Part shown: positions 7,983 through 15,559 of the stretch, piece after piece
Layout: each line of letters starts with the position of its first letter
How positions within the stretch are numbered: position 1 is the first letter of the stretch
Assembly (NCBI GenBank): GCA_052143835.1
Contig: JBKQRV010000020.1
Coordinates: 3,179-67,178 of the forward strand
Direction: 5' to 3'
Source of the DNA: DASPPM01 sp052143835
Lineage (GTDB): Bacteria > Pseudomonadota > Alphaproteobacteria > JACZXZ01
DNA length: 64,000 nt
The notes under the pieces: model-generated
What the model was told of the DNA's origin: nothing
Databases searched by the model: none
Seen by the model: the letters and a program-made list of their open reading frames with translations, nothing else
Program-made: the position numbers and the translations under genes

Positions 7983-8879
7983 TCAGGGGCTGTTGTAAAC
8001 CACGGCCCCGAGATGGCTGATGTCGTAGCCGCCCATCTCCGCGGCGCGGGTAGCGAAGCGCTCGTTTCGCGTGAAGGCCAGAAGCATCTGCATCGCCGGC
8101 TCGAAATAATCGCGCCGGCGCATGACCAGGTCATAGCGCTCGCGCGCGAGCGGCAGGAAATCGAGCCCGTACTGGCGCGCGACGGCACGGATGGCGAGCC
8201 CCGCATCGGCCTTGCGCTCGGCGATCGCAAGCGCCAGGTCGCTCTCCGACAGCGCCGGCTTGGCGAGCCGCGCGAGCGCCTTGTGCGCGATGCCTTCCCG
8301 CTCGAGCAGCTGCTCGAACAGAATATGGCTGCCGGACTCGGGCTGGCGCTCGATCACCATGGCCTGCTTCGTGGCGAGATCGCTCACATGCATGATGCCG
8401 CGCGGGTTGCCCGCCGCCAGCACCAGCCCCTGCTCGCGCCAGGCCCACTCGAGCGCCACGATGTCGAGCCTCGGCAAGGCCGTCTTGAGCAGCGGGACGT
8501 TGTACTCGTTGCTGGCCGCGTCGAGCACGTGCATGCCGCAGAGCTGCGCCTCCGCGGCACCCAGGCGCTTCAAGCCATCGAGGCTGCCGTTCGCCAAGAG
8601 TGCCAAGCCGCAATGGGATTCGCGGAGCGCCCACTCGAGCAGCGGGTCATGGCTGCCGGCCACGACGGGAGGGGCCGCCGGCGAGGCCGCGGGTGCCGGC
8701 ACGCCGCCCGGAACGTCGGTGCTCTGCGCGAGCCAAAGATCGATGAGGTGCTTGGGGAAGAGATACTTGCCGGTGACCTTGGTGCAGGGAATGCGGCCGT
8801 CGCGCACCAGCTCGTAGACCTTGCGCTCCTTGACGCGCAGGTAATCCGCCACCTCCTTGGTGCTCATCAATTCGGGCAA
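7983..8879 (-). CDS. excisionase-type HTH regulator with PBP-like sensor domain
   Basis: The 298-residue protein begins with an excisionase/MerR-like helix-turn-helix (LMSTKEVADYLRVKERKVYELVRDG cut across residues 4-28, then a KYLFPKHLIDLWL wing). After a Pro/Ala-rich linker (about 58-75) comes a cytoplasmic periplasmic-binding-protein-like domain (about 78-298, PBP_like type) with no signal peptide. Such one-component regulators are thought to sense the ligand that the related periplasmic proteins bind. Its position just upstream of the tungstate/molybdate transporter suggests that it is the oxyanion-responsive regulator of that operon, in place of ModE. The ligand is inferred. Confidence 0.8.
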   Translation of the reverse strand: MPELMSTKEVADYLRVKERKVYELVRDGRIPCTKVTGKYLFPKHLIDLWLAQSTDVPGGVPAPAASPAAPPVVAGSHDPLLEWALRESHCGLALLANGSLDGLKRLGAAEAQLCGMHVLDAASNEYNVPLLKTALPRLDIVALEWAWREQGLVLAAGNPRGIMHVSDLATKQAMVIERQPESGSHILFEQLLEREGIAHKALARLAKPALSESDLALAIAERKADAGLAIRAVARQYGLDFLPLARERYDLVMRRRDYFEPAMQMLLAFTRNERFATRAAEMGGYDISHLGAVVYNSP

Positions 8880-9045
8880 GGCTCGCTCTCCTCTTCCGGC
8901 TCACGCCCAGTATAGCGGCGCTTGCGGCCCGGAAGGCAATGCCGCTCTCAACTTTGCCGTCGAAAGGCGAAGGGACGAAAGGCTAAAATGACGAGCCCGC
9001 GACTAGCGTGGCCGGGCGGCTGGGGTGCGGGAGCGAGGATCGAGC

Positions 9046-11142
9046 GTGGCGACGGTTGGAAAGAAGCTCCTCATCTGCAACTGCGAGGGCACCATGCCGC
9101 TCGACGGCCGCGCCCTTGCCAAGGCGTGCCGCAAGGGCGAGGCGCTCGCACCCTATCGCCAGCTCTGCCGCGCCGAGCTCGGCCAGTATGAGCAGGCGCT
9201 CTCGGGCGGCGAAGCCCTCATCGTCGCTTGCACGCAGGAAGCGCCGCTTTTCGAGGAGACGCGCGAGGCGCTCAAAAGCGAGCGGCCGGTTACCTACGTC
9301 AACATCCGCGAGCGCGCCGGCTGGTCGGACGAGGGTGCCAAGGCAACCCCCAAGATCGCGGCCCTCCTCGCGGAGGCGGCGCTCGAGGTCGAGGGCACGC
9401 CCGCTCTCTCGCTCAAGTCGGAAGGTACCGTCCTCATCTACGGCCGCGACGAGGCGGCCCTCGAGGCGGCGCGGCAGCTCAAGGACCGGCTCGACGTGAC
9501 CGTGCTTCTGAGCGAGCCCGCCGCCGTGGCGCCCCCGCTCTTAACCGAGTTCCCGCTCTTCAAGGGCACCATCGTCGCGGCCAAGGGCCATCTCGGCGCC
9601 TTCGAGATCGTGGTCGACGATTACGCGGCGGCCGCACCTTCCTCGCGCGCGGCCCTCGGCTTCGAGGTAGGGCGCGACGGTGTGGCGTCGCGCTGCGATC
9701 TCATCCTCGATTTGAGCCGCCTGAGCCCCCTCTTCCCCTCCCACCGCAAGCGCGACGGCTATTTCCGGCCGGACCCCGACAACCCAACCGCGGTGCAGAA
9801 GACCCTCTTCGAGCTTGCCGAGATGACGGGCGAGTTCGACAAGCCGCTCTACATCGCCTTCCGCGCCGATCTCTGCGCGCATTCGCGCAGCCGCAAGACG
9901 GGCTGCACGCGCTGCCTCGACGTCTGCCCGGCCTCCGCCATCACCTCCGCGGGCGACGTGGTCGCGATCGATCCGCATCTCTGCGGCGGCTGCGGCGGCT
10001 GCGCCTCGGTGTGCCCGACGGGCGCCGCGAGCTACGCGCTGCCGCCGCGCGAGAAGCTCCTCGAGCGCCTCGGCACGCTGCTCTCGACCTATCTCGCGGC
10101 GGGTGGCGAGGCGCCTGCGCTCCTGCTGCACGACCGCGGCTACGGCGACGAGATGGTGGCGGCCCTCGCCCGCTTCGGCCGCGGCCTGCCGGCCCACGTC
10201 ATTCCCTTAGCCCTCAACGAGGTGAGCCAGATCGGCTTCGATTTCCTCGCCGCCGCCTTCGCCTATGGTGCTGCCCAAGTGCTGCTGCTCGTCGATCCCA
10301 AGCGCGCGGAGGAGCGCAGCAACCTCCCGGGCCAGCTCGGGCTCACCGAGGCCCTCCTCACCGGATTGGGCTTCGGCAGCGGCCGGCTCGAGCTCATCGA
10401 CGCGGCGGATCCCGACGCGGTCGCCGCGACGCTGTGGCGCTCGCCCCGACCCGCCCCGCCCAAGGCCGGGAGCTTCCTTCCCATAGGGGGCAAGCGCGCC
10501 ATCACCATGTTGGCACTCCGCCACCTCCACGAGGTGGCACCCGCACCGGTCGAGACCCTACCCCTGCCGCCGGGAGCCTCCTTCGGGCGCGTGCGCATCG
10601 CGGCCGAGGGTTGCACGCTCTGCCTCGCCTGCGTGAGCGCCTGCCCCACCTCGGCACTGCTCGACAACCCCGACAAGCCGCAGTTGAGCTTCGTCGAGCA
10701 GGCCTGCATCCAGTGCGGCCTGTGCAAGGTGACCTGTCCCGAGAAGGTGATCACGCTCGAGCCGCGCCTCGCCTTCGGCGCTGACGCGCGGAGTGCGGTC
10801 GTCCTCAAGGAAGAAGAGCCCTTCCTCTGCGTCCGCTGCGGCAAGCCCTTCGCGACGCGCTCCACGATCGAGAAGGTGATGGCCAGGCTCGCCGGCAGCC
10901 ACTGGATGTACCAGGACGCGGCGCGCATCGAGCGCATGAAGATGTGCGAGGATTGCCGCGTCATCGACGCCTTCGAGAGCGAGACCCCGCCCCTTGCGAC
11001 GCGCCCGCGCGCGCGCACGCGCACCACCGAGGACTATCTCAAGGAGCGCGAGATCGAGGCCAAGCGCAAGGAGCTGCGCGCGGAGTGGGAGGCCAAGCGC
11101 AAGGAGGTAGGGGACAAGCCGGAGGGCCCGGGCAAGGCTTGA
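9046..11142 (+). CDS. multi-cluster 4Fe-4S protein linked to formate dehydrogenase maturation
   Basis: With the GTG at 9046 the protein has 698 residues; a GTG at 9025 is possible but lacks a better ribosome site. Four CxxCxxC...CP-type clusters are visible, in two pairs: near 287 (CTRCLDVCP) and 312 (CGGCGGCASVCP), then near 522 (CTLCLACVSACP) and 552 (CIQCGLCKVTCP). A last CVRCGKPF ... MCEDCR pair near 600-645 resembles a zinc or iron site. The N-terminal 280 residues, beginning LLICNCEGTMPLDG, are family specific. Homologues are frequently encoded with FdhD and formate dehydrogenase genes, so an electron-transfer or maturation role is likely, though not established. Confidence 0.82.
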   Translation: MATVGKKLLICNCEGTMPLDGRALAKACRKGEALAPYRQLCRAELGQYEQALSGGEALIVACTQEAPLFEETREALKSERPVTYVNIRERAGWSDEGAKATPKIAALLAEAALEVEGTPALSLKSEGTVLIYGRDEAALEAARQLKDRLDVTVLLSEPAAVAPPLLTEFPLFKGTIVAAKGHLGAFEIVVDDYAAAAPSSRAALGFEVGRDGVASRCDLILDLSRLSPLFPSHRKRDGYFRPDPDNPTAVQKTLFELAEMTGEFDKPLYIAFRADLCAHSRSRKTGCTRCLDVCPASAITSAGDVVAIDPHLCGGCGGCASVCPTGAASYALPPREKLLERLGTLLSTYLAAGGEAPALLLHDRGYGDEMVAALARFGRGLPAHVIPLALNEVSQIGFDFLAAAFAYGAAQVLLLVDPKRAEERSNLPGQLGLTEALLTGLGFGSGRLELIDAADPDAVAATLWRSPRPAPPKAGSFLPIGGKRAITMLALRHLHEVAPAPVETLPLPPGASFGRVRIAAEGCTLCLACVSACPTSALLDNPDKPQLSFVEQACIQCGLCKVTCPEKVITLEPRLAFGADARSAVVLKEEEPFLCVRCGKPFATRSTIEKVMARLAGSHWMYQDAARIERMKMCEDCRVIDAFESETPPLATRPRARTRTTEDYLKEREIEAKRKELRAEWEAKRKEVGDKPEGPGKA

Positions 11143-11165
11143 GCGGCGCTCGATCTTTCGGCATT

Positions 11166-11194
11166 TTGACAGGCAGGCAAAGGAAGCCTACATA
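11166..11194 (+). promoter_or_regulatory. candidate sigma-70-type promoter for moaA
   Basis: A perfect TTGACA (11166-11171) is followed at 17 bases by TACATA (11189-11194). The -10 match is weak (three of six), but it lies in the only AT-richer stretch between the Fe-S protein stop (11142) and moaA. Transcription would start near 11201. Confidence 0.4.
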
Positions 11195-11241
11195 TTGCGG
11201 GTCGGACAATGCCATCGGGGGACGCGGGCAAGACCGTCGCC

Positions 11242-12249
11242 ATGACAGAGACGCCGCTGATCGACCCTTTCGAGCGCCGCATCACCTACCTCAGGGTCTC
11301 GGTGACGGACCGCTGCGACTTCCGCTGCGTCTATTGCATGGCGGAAGACATGACCTTCCTGCCCAAGGCCGACATCCTGACGCTCGAGGAGCTGGAGCGC
11401 GCCTGCAAGGCCTTCGTGCGGCTCGGCGTCAAGAAGCTGCGCCTGACCGGCGGCGAGCCGCTGGTGCGGCGCAACATCATGAGCCTCTTCCGCGGGCTCG
11501 GCACGCTCCTGGCCACGGGCGAGCTCAAGGAGCTGACGCTCACCACCAACGGCAGCCAGCTCGAGCGCTACGCCGCCGAGCTCCATGACTGCGGCGTGCG
11601 CCGCGTCAATGTTTCCCTCGACACCCTCGAGCCCGCGAAGTTCACCGCGCTCACGCGCTGGGGCGAGCTCGACAAGGTGCTGGCGGGCATCGCGGCAGCC
11701 AAGGCCGCCGGCCTCAAGGTCAAGATCAACACGGTGGCGCTCAAGGGGGTCAACGACGAGGAGGTGCCGAAGCTTGTCGGCTGGGCCCACGAACACGGCC
11801 ACGACATCACCTTCATCGAGGTGATGCCGATGGGCGAGATCGGGAGCGCCGTCCGTCTCGACCAATACCTGCCGCTTTCCATGCTGCGCGCGCGACTGGC
11901 CCAAGCCTACGCGCTCGAGGAGAGCGACTACCGCTCGGGCGGCCCGGCGCGTTACTTCACCGCGCGCGAGACCGGCGGCCGCATCGGCTTCATCACGCCG
12001 ATGACGCACAACTTCTGCGAGGCCTGCAACCGGGTCCGGCTCACCTGCACCGGCACGCTCTTCATGTGCCTCGGCCAGGAGGACGCGGCGGACCTGCGCT
12101 CACCCTTGCGCGCGAGCGACGACGACGCGCTTCTCTTGGCCGCCATCCGCGAGGCCATCCGGCGCAAGCCCAAGGGCCACGACTTCGTCATCGACCGGCG
12201 CGAGCTGCGCCCCGCGGTCGCGCGCCACATGAGCGTCACCGGCGGCTGA
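11242..12249 (+). CDS. moaA: GTP 3',8-cyclase MoaA
   Basis: MoaA is the radical-SAM enzyme for the first step of molybdopterin synthesis, converting GTP to 3',8-cyclo-7,8-dihydro-GTP. The N-terminal cluster motif CDFRCVYC (CxxxCxxC), the GGEPLVRR SAM-binding segment and the C-terminal second-cluster motif NFCEACNRVRLTCTG are all present, and the chain ends in the required Gly-Gly (SVTGG). From the ATG at 11242 the protein has 335 residues, which matches family alignments; an in-frame ATG at 11209 would add 11 residues without homology. MoaC, MoaD, MoaE and MoeA are not encoded in the window. Confidence 0.95.
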   Translation: MTETPLIDPFERRITYLRVSVTDRCDFRCVYCMAEDMTFLPKADILTLEELERACKAFVRLGVKKLRLTGGEPLVRRNIMSLFRGLGTLLATGELKELTLTTNGSQLERYAAELHDCGVRRVNVSLDTLEPAKFTALTRWGELDKVLAGIAAAKAAGLKVKINTVALKGVNDEEVPKLVGWAHEHGHDITFIEVMPMGEIGSAVRLDQYLPLSMLRARLAQAYALEESDYRSGGPARYFTARETGGRIGFITPMTHNFCEACNRVRLTCTGTLFMCLGQEDAADLRSPLRASDDDALLLAAIREAIRRKPKGHDFVIDRRELRPAVARHMSVTGG

Positions 12250-12282
12250 GGCCGCACTCAGCACGTATTCGAGGCGGTCGCG

Positions 12283-12318
12283 GAAAGCGACCAAAAAACT
12301 AAAATTATGGTTGCTTTC
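12283..12318 (+). promoter_or_regulatory. inverted repeat upstream of the first arsR
   Basis: GAAAGCGACCA (12283-12293) pairs with TGGTTGCTTTC (12308-12318), one mismatch in 11, around a 14-base AT-rich centre containing TAAAAT, a possible -10 box. It lies 28 bases before the arsR start. It could be that regulator's operator. A terminator for moaA is less likely because no T-run follows. Confidence 0.4.
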
Positions 12319-12346
12319 GGCGCCGCCGTGGCGTATTTGACGAGCC

Positions 12347-12667
12347 ATGCAAGCCGACACTGCCGCCAAGGTCTTCGCCGAGCTGGGCAACCGCACCCGC
12401 CTCGACATCCTGCGCCTTCTGATCAAGGCGGGGCACGATGGCCTGCCCATCGGCAACATACAGGCCCGGCTCGACATCCCGGCTTCGACGCTCGCCTTCC
12501 ACCTGCGCGGTCTCGTCGGCGCCGGCTTGGTCGGGCAGCAGAAGCAAGGCCGTATGGTGCTGTGTCGGCCCTGTTTCGACCGGGTCAACGAGGCGATCGC
12601 CTTCCTCAAGGAGGAATGCTGCGCGGGGGTTGGGCTGCCTGCCTCCCGGCGTCGGAAAGCGGCGTGA
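12347..12667 (+). CDS. ArsR family regulator 1 (C-terminal CC type)
   Basis: A 106-residue ArsR/SmtB winged-helix repressor. The recognition region IPASTLAFHLRGLVGAGLV (about 44-62) and wing QKQGRMVLCRP are clear. The classic CxC site of plasmid ArsR in helix 3 is missing; instead a vicinal pair C91-C92 (KEECC) sits at the C terminus, as in the Acidithiobacillus-type ArsR, where C-terminal cysteines bind As(III). C73 and C76 are extra thiols. It is upstream of, and codirectional with, a short ORF and an EamA permease, but no arsenic efflux gene is directly downstream, so its target is uncertain. Confidence 0.88.
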   Translation: MQADTAAKVFAELGNRTRLDILRLLIKAGHDGLPIGNIQARLDIPASTLAFHLRGLVGAGLVGQQKQGRMVLCRPCFDRVNEAIAFLKEECCAGVGLPASRRRKAA

Positions 12668-12689
12668 GGGTGTTTTTTTGCGGTTTTAT

Positions 12690-12705
12690 AACTATATTAC
12701 TAGTT
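12690..12705 (+). promoter_or_regulatory. palindrome downstream of arsR 1
   Basis: AACTA-N6-TAGTT is a perfect 5-bp inverted repeat inside a 35-base AT-rich stretch, 34 bases before a ribosome-site-bearing ATG at 12739. It looks like an ArsR-type operator and promoter region. The pairing is short, so chance is possible. Confidence 0.35.
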
Positions 12706-12738
12706 GTATAGGCGTGAAATGGAACCACGGAGGATGCC

Positions 12739-13077
12739 ATGCCAGACCACAGCCCCATCGGTTCATGCTGCGCCCGACCGAGTTTCAACTTCGTTGCGGG
12801 TCTCGACGGCCGGGAGGGGTCTCTTTTCCCTCGCGCCAGTTGGCAGACGTGGGCCCGCGTGGCTCGTGACATGGTCGTTCGGGTAGGAACGGCCCTTGTC
12901 GCGCGCCCGCGGGGCCATAAACCTCACGTGCGAGAGCTTCCCCCGAAAATTCCCCGCGATCTCGGCTTGGAAGGGCAAAACCCACCCTCCCGCGCGGCCC
13001 GGCAGGCTCCGTCGTCCGCTCTCGCAGCTGCGGCGGCATTCCCGCTCGCGGTGCGAAGGATGATTTTGCGCCGATGA
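12739..13077 (+). CDS. doubtful 112-residue ORF coupled to the EamA gene
   Basis: I recognise no family. In favour of a gene: a GGAGG ribosome site lies 7 bases before the ATG, an operator-like palindrome sits upstream, and the stop overlaps the EamA start as ATGA. Against it: after an N terminus with a vicinal Cys pair (MPDHSPIGSCC) the sequence becomes basic, proline- and alanine-rich and looks non-coding, which would fit a gene truncated or frameshifted after about 40 codons. The 406 bases between arsR 1 and EamA contain nothing else I can name. Confidence 0.3.
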   Translation: MPDHSPIGSCCARPSFNFVAGLDGREGSLFPRASWQTWARVARDMVVRVGTALVARPRGHKPHVRELPPKIPRDLGLEGQNPPSRAARQAPSSALAAAAAFPLAVRRMILRR

Positions 13078-13943
13078 GACCGCTGCATGTCCTTCTTGCG
13101 GTGCTCGTGGCTGCGATTTGGGGCGTCGCCTTCGTCGCCAGCAAGATCGGCCTTGAGAGTTTCACTCCCGCGCAGCTGACCGCGCTCAGGTTCGTGATCG
13201 CGGCGATTGCGGCCATCTGGCTGCCTCGACCGCAGATCTCGTGGACATTGCTCATTTGCATTGGACTGTCGATTTTTACGGGGCAGTTCCTCCTGCAATT
13301 CTTCGGCATGGCAAGCGGAATGCCGGCCGGGCTCACGGCGGTGGTCGTTCAGTCGCAGGCGCTTTTCACGGTGCTGTTCGCCGCGATCGCGATTGGAGAC
13401 AAGCCGAGCGCGCAGCAGCTCGTCGGCATGCTGACCGCCTTCGTCGGATTGGCGATGATCGGATTGAGCTTGGGCGGCGGCGTAACCTTCGCCGGCTTCA
13501 CGCTGACTTTGGCCTCCGCGGTGAGCTGGGCGCTTGGAAATGTGCTGGTGAAGCGCTTGCCCAAAGTCGACATGCTTCATCTCATGGTCTGGGCCAGTCT
13601 CGTCCCGCCGCTTCCAGCGTTGGCACTCTCCTACATCCTCGACGGCCCGGGATCGCTCTTGTCGGCACTCGCAGGTGCATCCTGGTGGGGAATCGGCGCC
13701 GCCGTCTACTTGGGGCTCCTCGCCACGGTCGTGGCCTATGCCCTTTGGGGCAGCTTGCTTCACCGCTACTCGACGGCCGCCGTCGCTCCCTTCGCATTGC
13801 TGGCACCCTGCGTCGGTGCGGCCACGTCGGCCCTGGTCCTCGGCGAACGTTTCGGGGCGTCGCGTGTTGCCGGAATGGGAGCGATCCTGGTCGGCGTGGC
13901 GATCGCGGCACTGCCGCGGCTTGCCGCGCGGCGCGCCCCTTAG
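13074..13943 (+). CDS. EamA family (DMT superfamily) transporter
   Basis: A 289-residue inner-membrane protein with about ten hydrophobic helices arranged as two EamA repeats (about 5-135 and 148-280). Family landmarks include AAIWGVAFVASKIGLESFTP at the start and ALLAPCVGAATSALVLGE in the second repeat. DMT permeases export or exchange amino acids, nucleotides or other small metabolites; the substrate is unknown here. Its codons are less GC-biased than those of flanking housekeeping genes (for example stretches with ATTTGCATTGG and GATTTTTACG), which suggests a different origin. It starts within an ATGA overlap with the preceding short ORF. Confidence 0.88.
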   Translation: MRPLHVLLAVLVAAIWGVAFVASKIGLESFTPAQLTALRFVIAAIAAIWLPRPQISWTLLICIGLSIFTGQFLLQFFGMASGMPAGLTAVVVQSQALFTVLFAAIAIGDKPSAQQLVGMLTAFVGLAMIGLSLGGGVTFAGFTLTLASAVSWALGNVLVKRLPKVDMLHLMVWASLVPPLPALALSYILDGPGSLLSALAGASWWGIGAAVYLGLLATVVAYALWGSLLHRYSTAAVAPFALLAPCVGAATSALVLGERFGASRVAGMGAILVGVAIAALPRLAARRAP

Positions 13944-14080
13944 GCCGGACCGGCGATGACGCCGAGGAGCGGGCTTGAGGTGCGGTTATAAATTACAGAA
14001 TCTTGGAAATACGGAAAAGATCGACACCCTCGGCGTACGCGCCGACGAAAGAGGCGCCACCCCGGAAAGACGGGTGAGCA

Positions 14081-14110
14081 GCCCCTGCCCCGGCCCCTGC
14101 CCCGGCCCCG
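14081..14110 (+). repeat. 12-bp tandem repeat after arsM
   Basis: Two perfect copies of GCCCCTGCCCCG and half of a third lie just downstream of the arsM stop. The run is pure G+C apart from two T residues and may cause replication slippage; no function is apparent. Confidence 0.7.
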
Positions 14111-14117
14111 GCCGGAG

Positions 14118-14972
14118 TCAGCCGCAGCACTGCGGAGCGCTTCGTTCCTTCGACCGCCCGAGCGGCTTCATTGCACGGACGAAGGCGCTCATGAATTTTC
14201 CGTCGACCTGTGGGGCGAGGGCGTCCACGTCGATCCCCTTGCCGGTCAAGAATTCTCTCGCGTCCTCGACGTCGTAGACGCGCGTCGGCTCGATGCCGAT
14301 GGCCTCGAAGCCCGCTCGAGCGAGCTTTTCGGAATATTCCGCGTCCGTCAGCGCGCCGGCGATGCAGCCGACCCACAGCAAGAGGTCACGTCTGATCTCA
14401 GCCGGCACCTCGCCGCGCGTGATCACGTCGGAGACGGCGAAGCGGCCGCCCGGCTTGAGCACTCGAAATGCCTCGCGAAGCACCCGCTCCTTGTCGCCCG
14501 AGAGGTTGATGACGCAGTTCGAGATGACGACGTCGACCGAATTGTCGGGCAACGGAATATGCTCGATCTCGCCTTTGAGAAACTCCGCGTTTTCGATGCC
14601 GGCCTTCTGCTGATTCTCGCGGGCGAGCGCCAGCATCTCATCGGTCATATCGAGACCGTAGGCCTTCCCGTTGGGGCCGACCCGACGCGCAGAGAGCAGC
14701 ACGTCGATACCGCCGCCCGAGCCGAGGTCGAGGACGATCTCGCCGGGCGCCAACTCAGCCAATGCAGTCGGGTTGCCGCAACCGAGGGAAGCCAGGACCG
14801 CGGCCTCGGGCAATGCGGCGGTTTCTCCCTCATTGTAGAGATCGGAGGTGATCGGGAAGCTGCGGTCGCGCGCCGCCGATTTCCCGCAGCACGACCCGGC
14901 CTCTTTGCTCACGCGCAACGCGGCCTGGCTGTATTTCGACCTGACCGCCTCTTTTACGTCGATCTCGCTCAT
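14118..14972 (-). CDS. arsM: arsenite S-adenosylmethionine methyltransferase ArsM
   Basis: ArsM methylates As(III) stepwise with SAM in the cytoplasm, producing methylated and volatile arsenicals. From the ATG at 14972 the protein has 284 residues. The SAM-binding motif is LDLGSGGGIDVL (81-92). The expected arsenic-binding cysteines are present: C28/C29 near the N terminus, C65 (SLGCGNP), C153 (SNCVINL) and C203 (VGCIAGA). A C-terminal Cys-Cys pair (282-283) also fits bacterial ArsM. The start overlaps the arsR 2 stop by ATGA, so the repressor and the methyltransferase are translationally coupled. A longer upstream frame is open but has no homology. Confidence 0.94.
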   Translation of the reverse strand: MSEIDVKEAVRSKYSQAALRVSKEAGSCCGKSAARDRSFPITSDLYNEGETAALPEAAVLASLGCGNPTALAELAPGEIVLDLGSGGGIDVLLSARRVGPNGKAYGLDMTDEMLALARENQQKAGIENAEFLKGEIEHIPLPDNSVDVVISNCVINLSGDKERVLREAFRVLKPGGRFAVSDVITRGEVPAEIRRDLLLWVGCIAGALTDAEYSEKLARAGFEAIGIEPTRVYDVEDAREFLTGKGIDVDALAPQVDGKFMSAFVRAMKPLGRSKERSAPQCCG

Positions 14973-15346
14973 GGTCCGCGCTCCTTGCCAAAACGGACGA
15001 TTCTCCCGGGCTGAACGGCCTTGTTGCGCGTGCAGCATTCGGCGTAGAGAAACGCCAGCAACTCGCGCAACGCATCGGCATTCGCCGAATAGCGCAAATA
15101 CGTCCCCTCGCGGCGGACCCTCACCAGCTCTTCGTGCTTGAGCTTCTCCAGGTGGTGCGACAGCGTCGATGCCGGGATATCGAGCTCGGCCCCGATCTCG
15201 TTCACCACCATCCCGTCGGGGTGCGCCGAAAGCAGCAGTCGCATGATGCGCAGCCGCGCATCCGTCCCCATCGCCGAGAACATGTCCGCGAAGCGGCTGA
15301 TTTGCTCGTCCGACTGCTGAGTGCCGATGCGCAGCCTTGGGTCCAT
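14969..15346 (-). CDS. ArsR family regulator 2 (C-terminal CC type)
   Basis: A 125-residue ArsR/SmtB regulator with winged helix at about 28-98 (recognition region LDIPASTLSHHLEKLK). The inducer site appears to be C104-C105 (YAECCTRN), not the helix-3 CxC. The next gene, arsM, overlaps it by four bases. The ATG at 15346 lies inside a perfect 10-bp palindrome and has no Shine-Dalgarno sequence; an in-frame stop just upstream rules out an earlier start. A leaderless transcript or a downstream start (M23 or M26) is therefore possible. Probably represses itself and arsM in the absence of arsenite. Confidence 0.88.
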   Translation of the reverse strand: MDPRLRIGTQQSDEQISRFADMFSAMGTDARLRIMRLLLSAHPDGMVVNEIGAELDIPASTLSHHLEKLKHEELVRVRREGTYLRYSANADALRELLAFLYAECCTRNKAVQPGRIVRFGKERGP

Positions 15347-15368
15347 AATTCTATAATAATAGAATTAT
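15345..15368 (-). promoter_or_regulatory. perfect ArsR-type operator overlapping the arsR 2 start codon
   Basis: ATAATTCTAT (15345-15354) and ATAGAATTAT (15359-15368) form a perfect 10-bp inverted repeat with a 4-base spacer. The site includes the first two bases of the arsR 2 start codon. It is all but two bases A/T in a GC-rich genome. Size and symmetry suit a dimeric ArsR protein; binding is inferred. Confidence 0.7.
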
Positions 15369-15559
15369 CGAATAAGTCAAGGCCGTTTGCAGGCCCTCTG
15401 ACACCCCGACGACAGCCAATCGGCGATCGCCGCATACACCGATCTGGCGGGCCCGAGCGAAGGGCCCGGTCGGGAACCGCGAAGGTCTATAGCTCGTTCG
15501 GGCTGCTTGGTTGGATTTCGAGCAGCGGCACCACCTCAGCGAGCGCCGCTCGATCCTCC

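Noticed and set aside
12307..12711. Alternative frame starting at 12307 over arsR 1
   Set aside because: The arsR 1 frame has full winged-helix homology and the Cys pair; the alternative is arginine-rich without homology.
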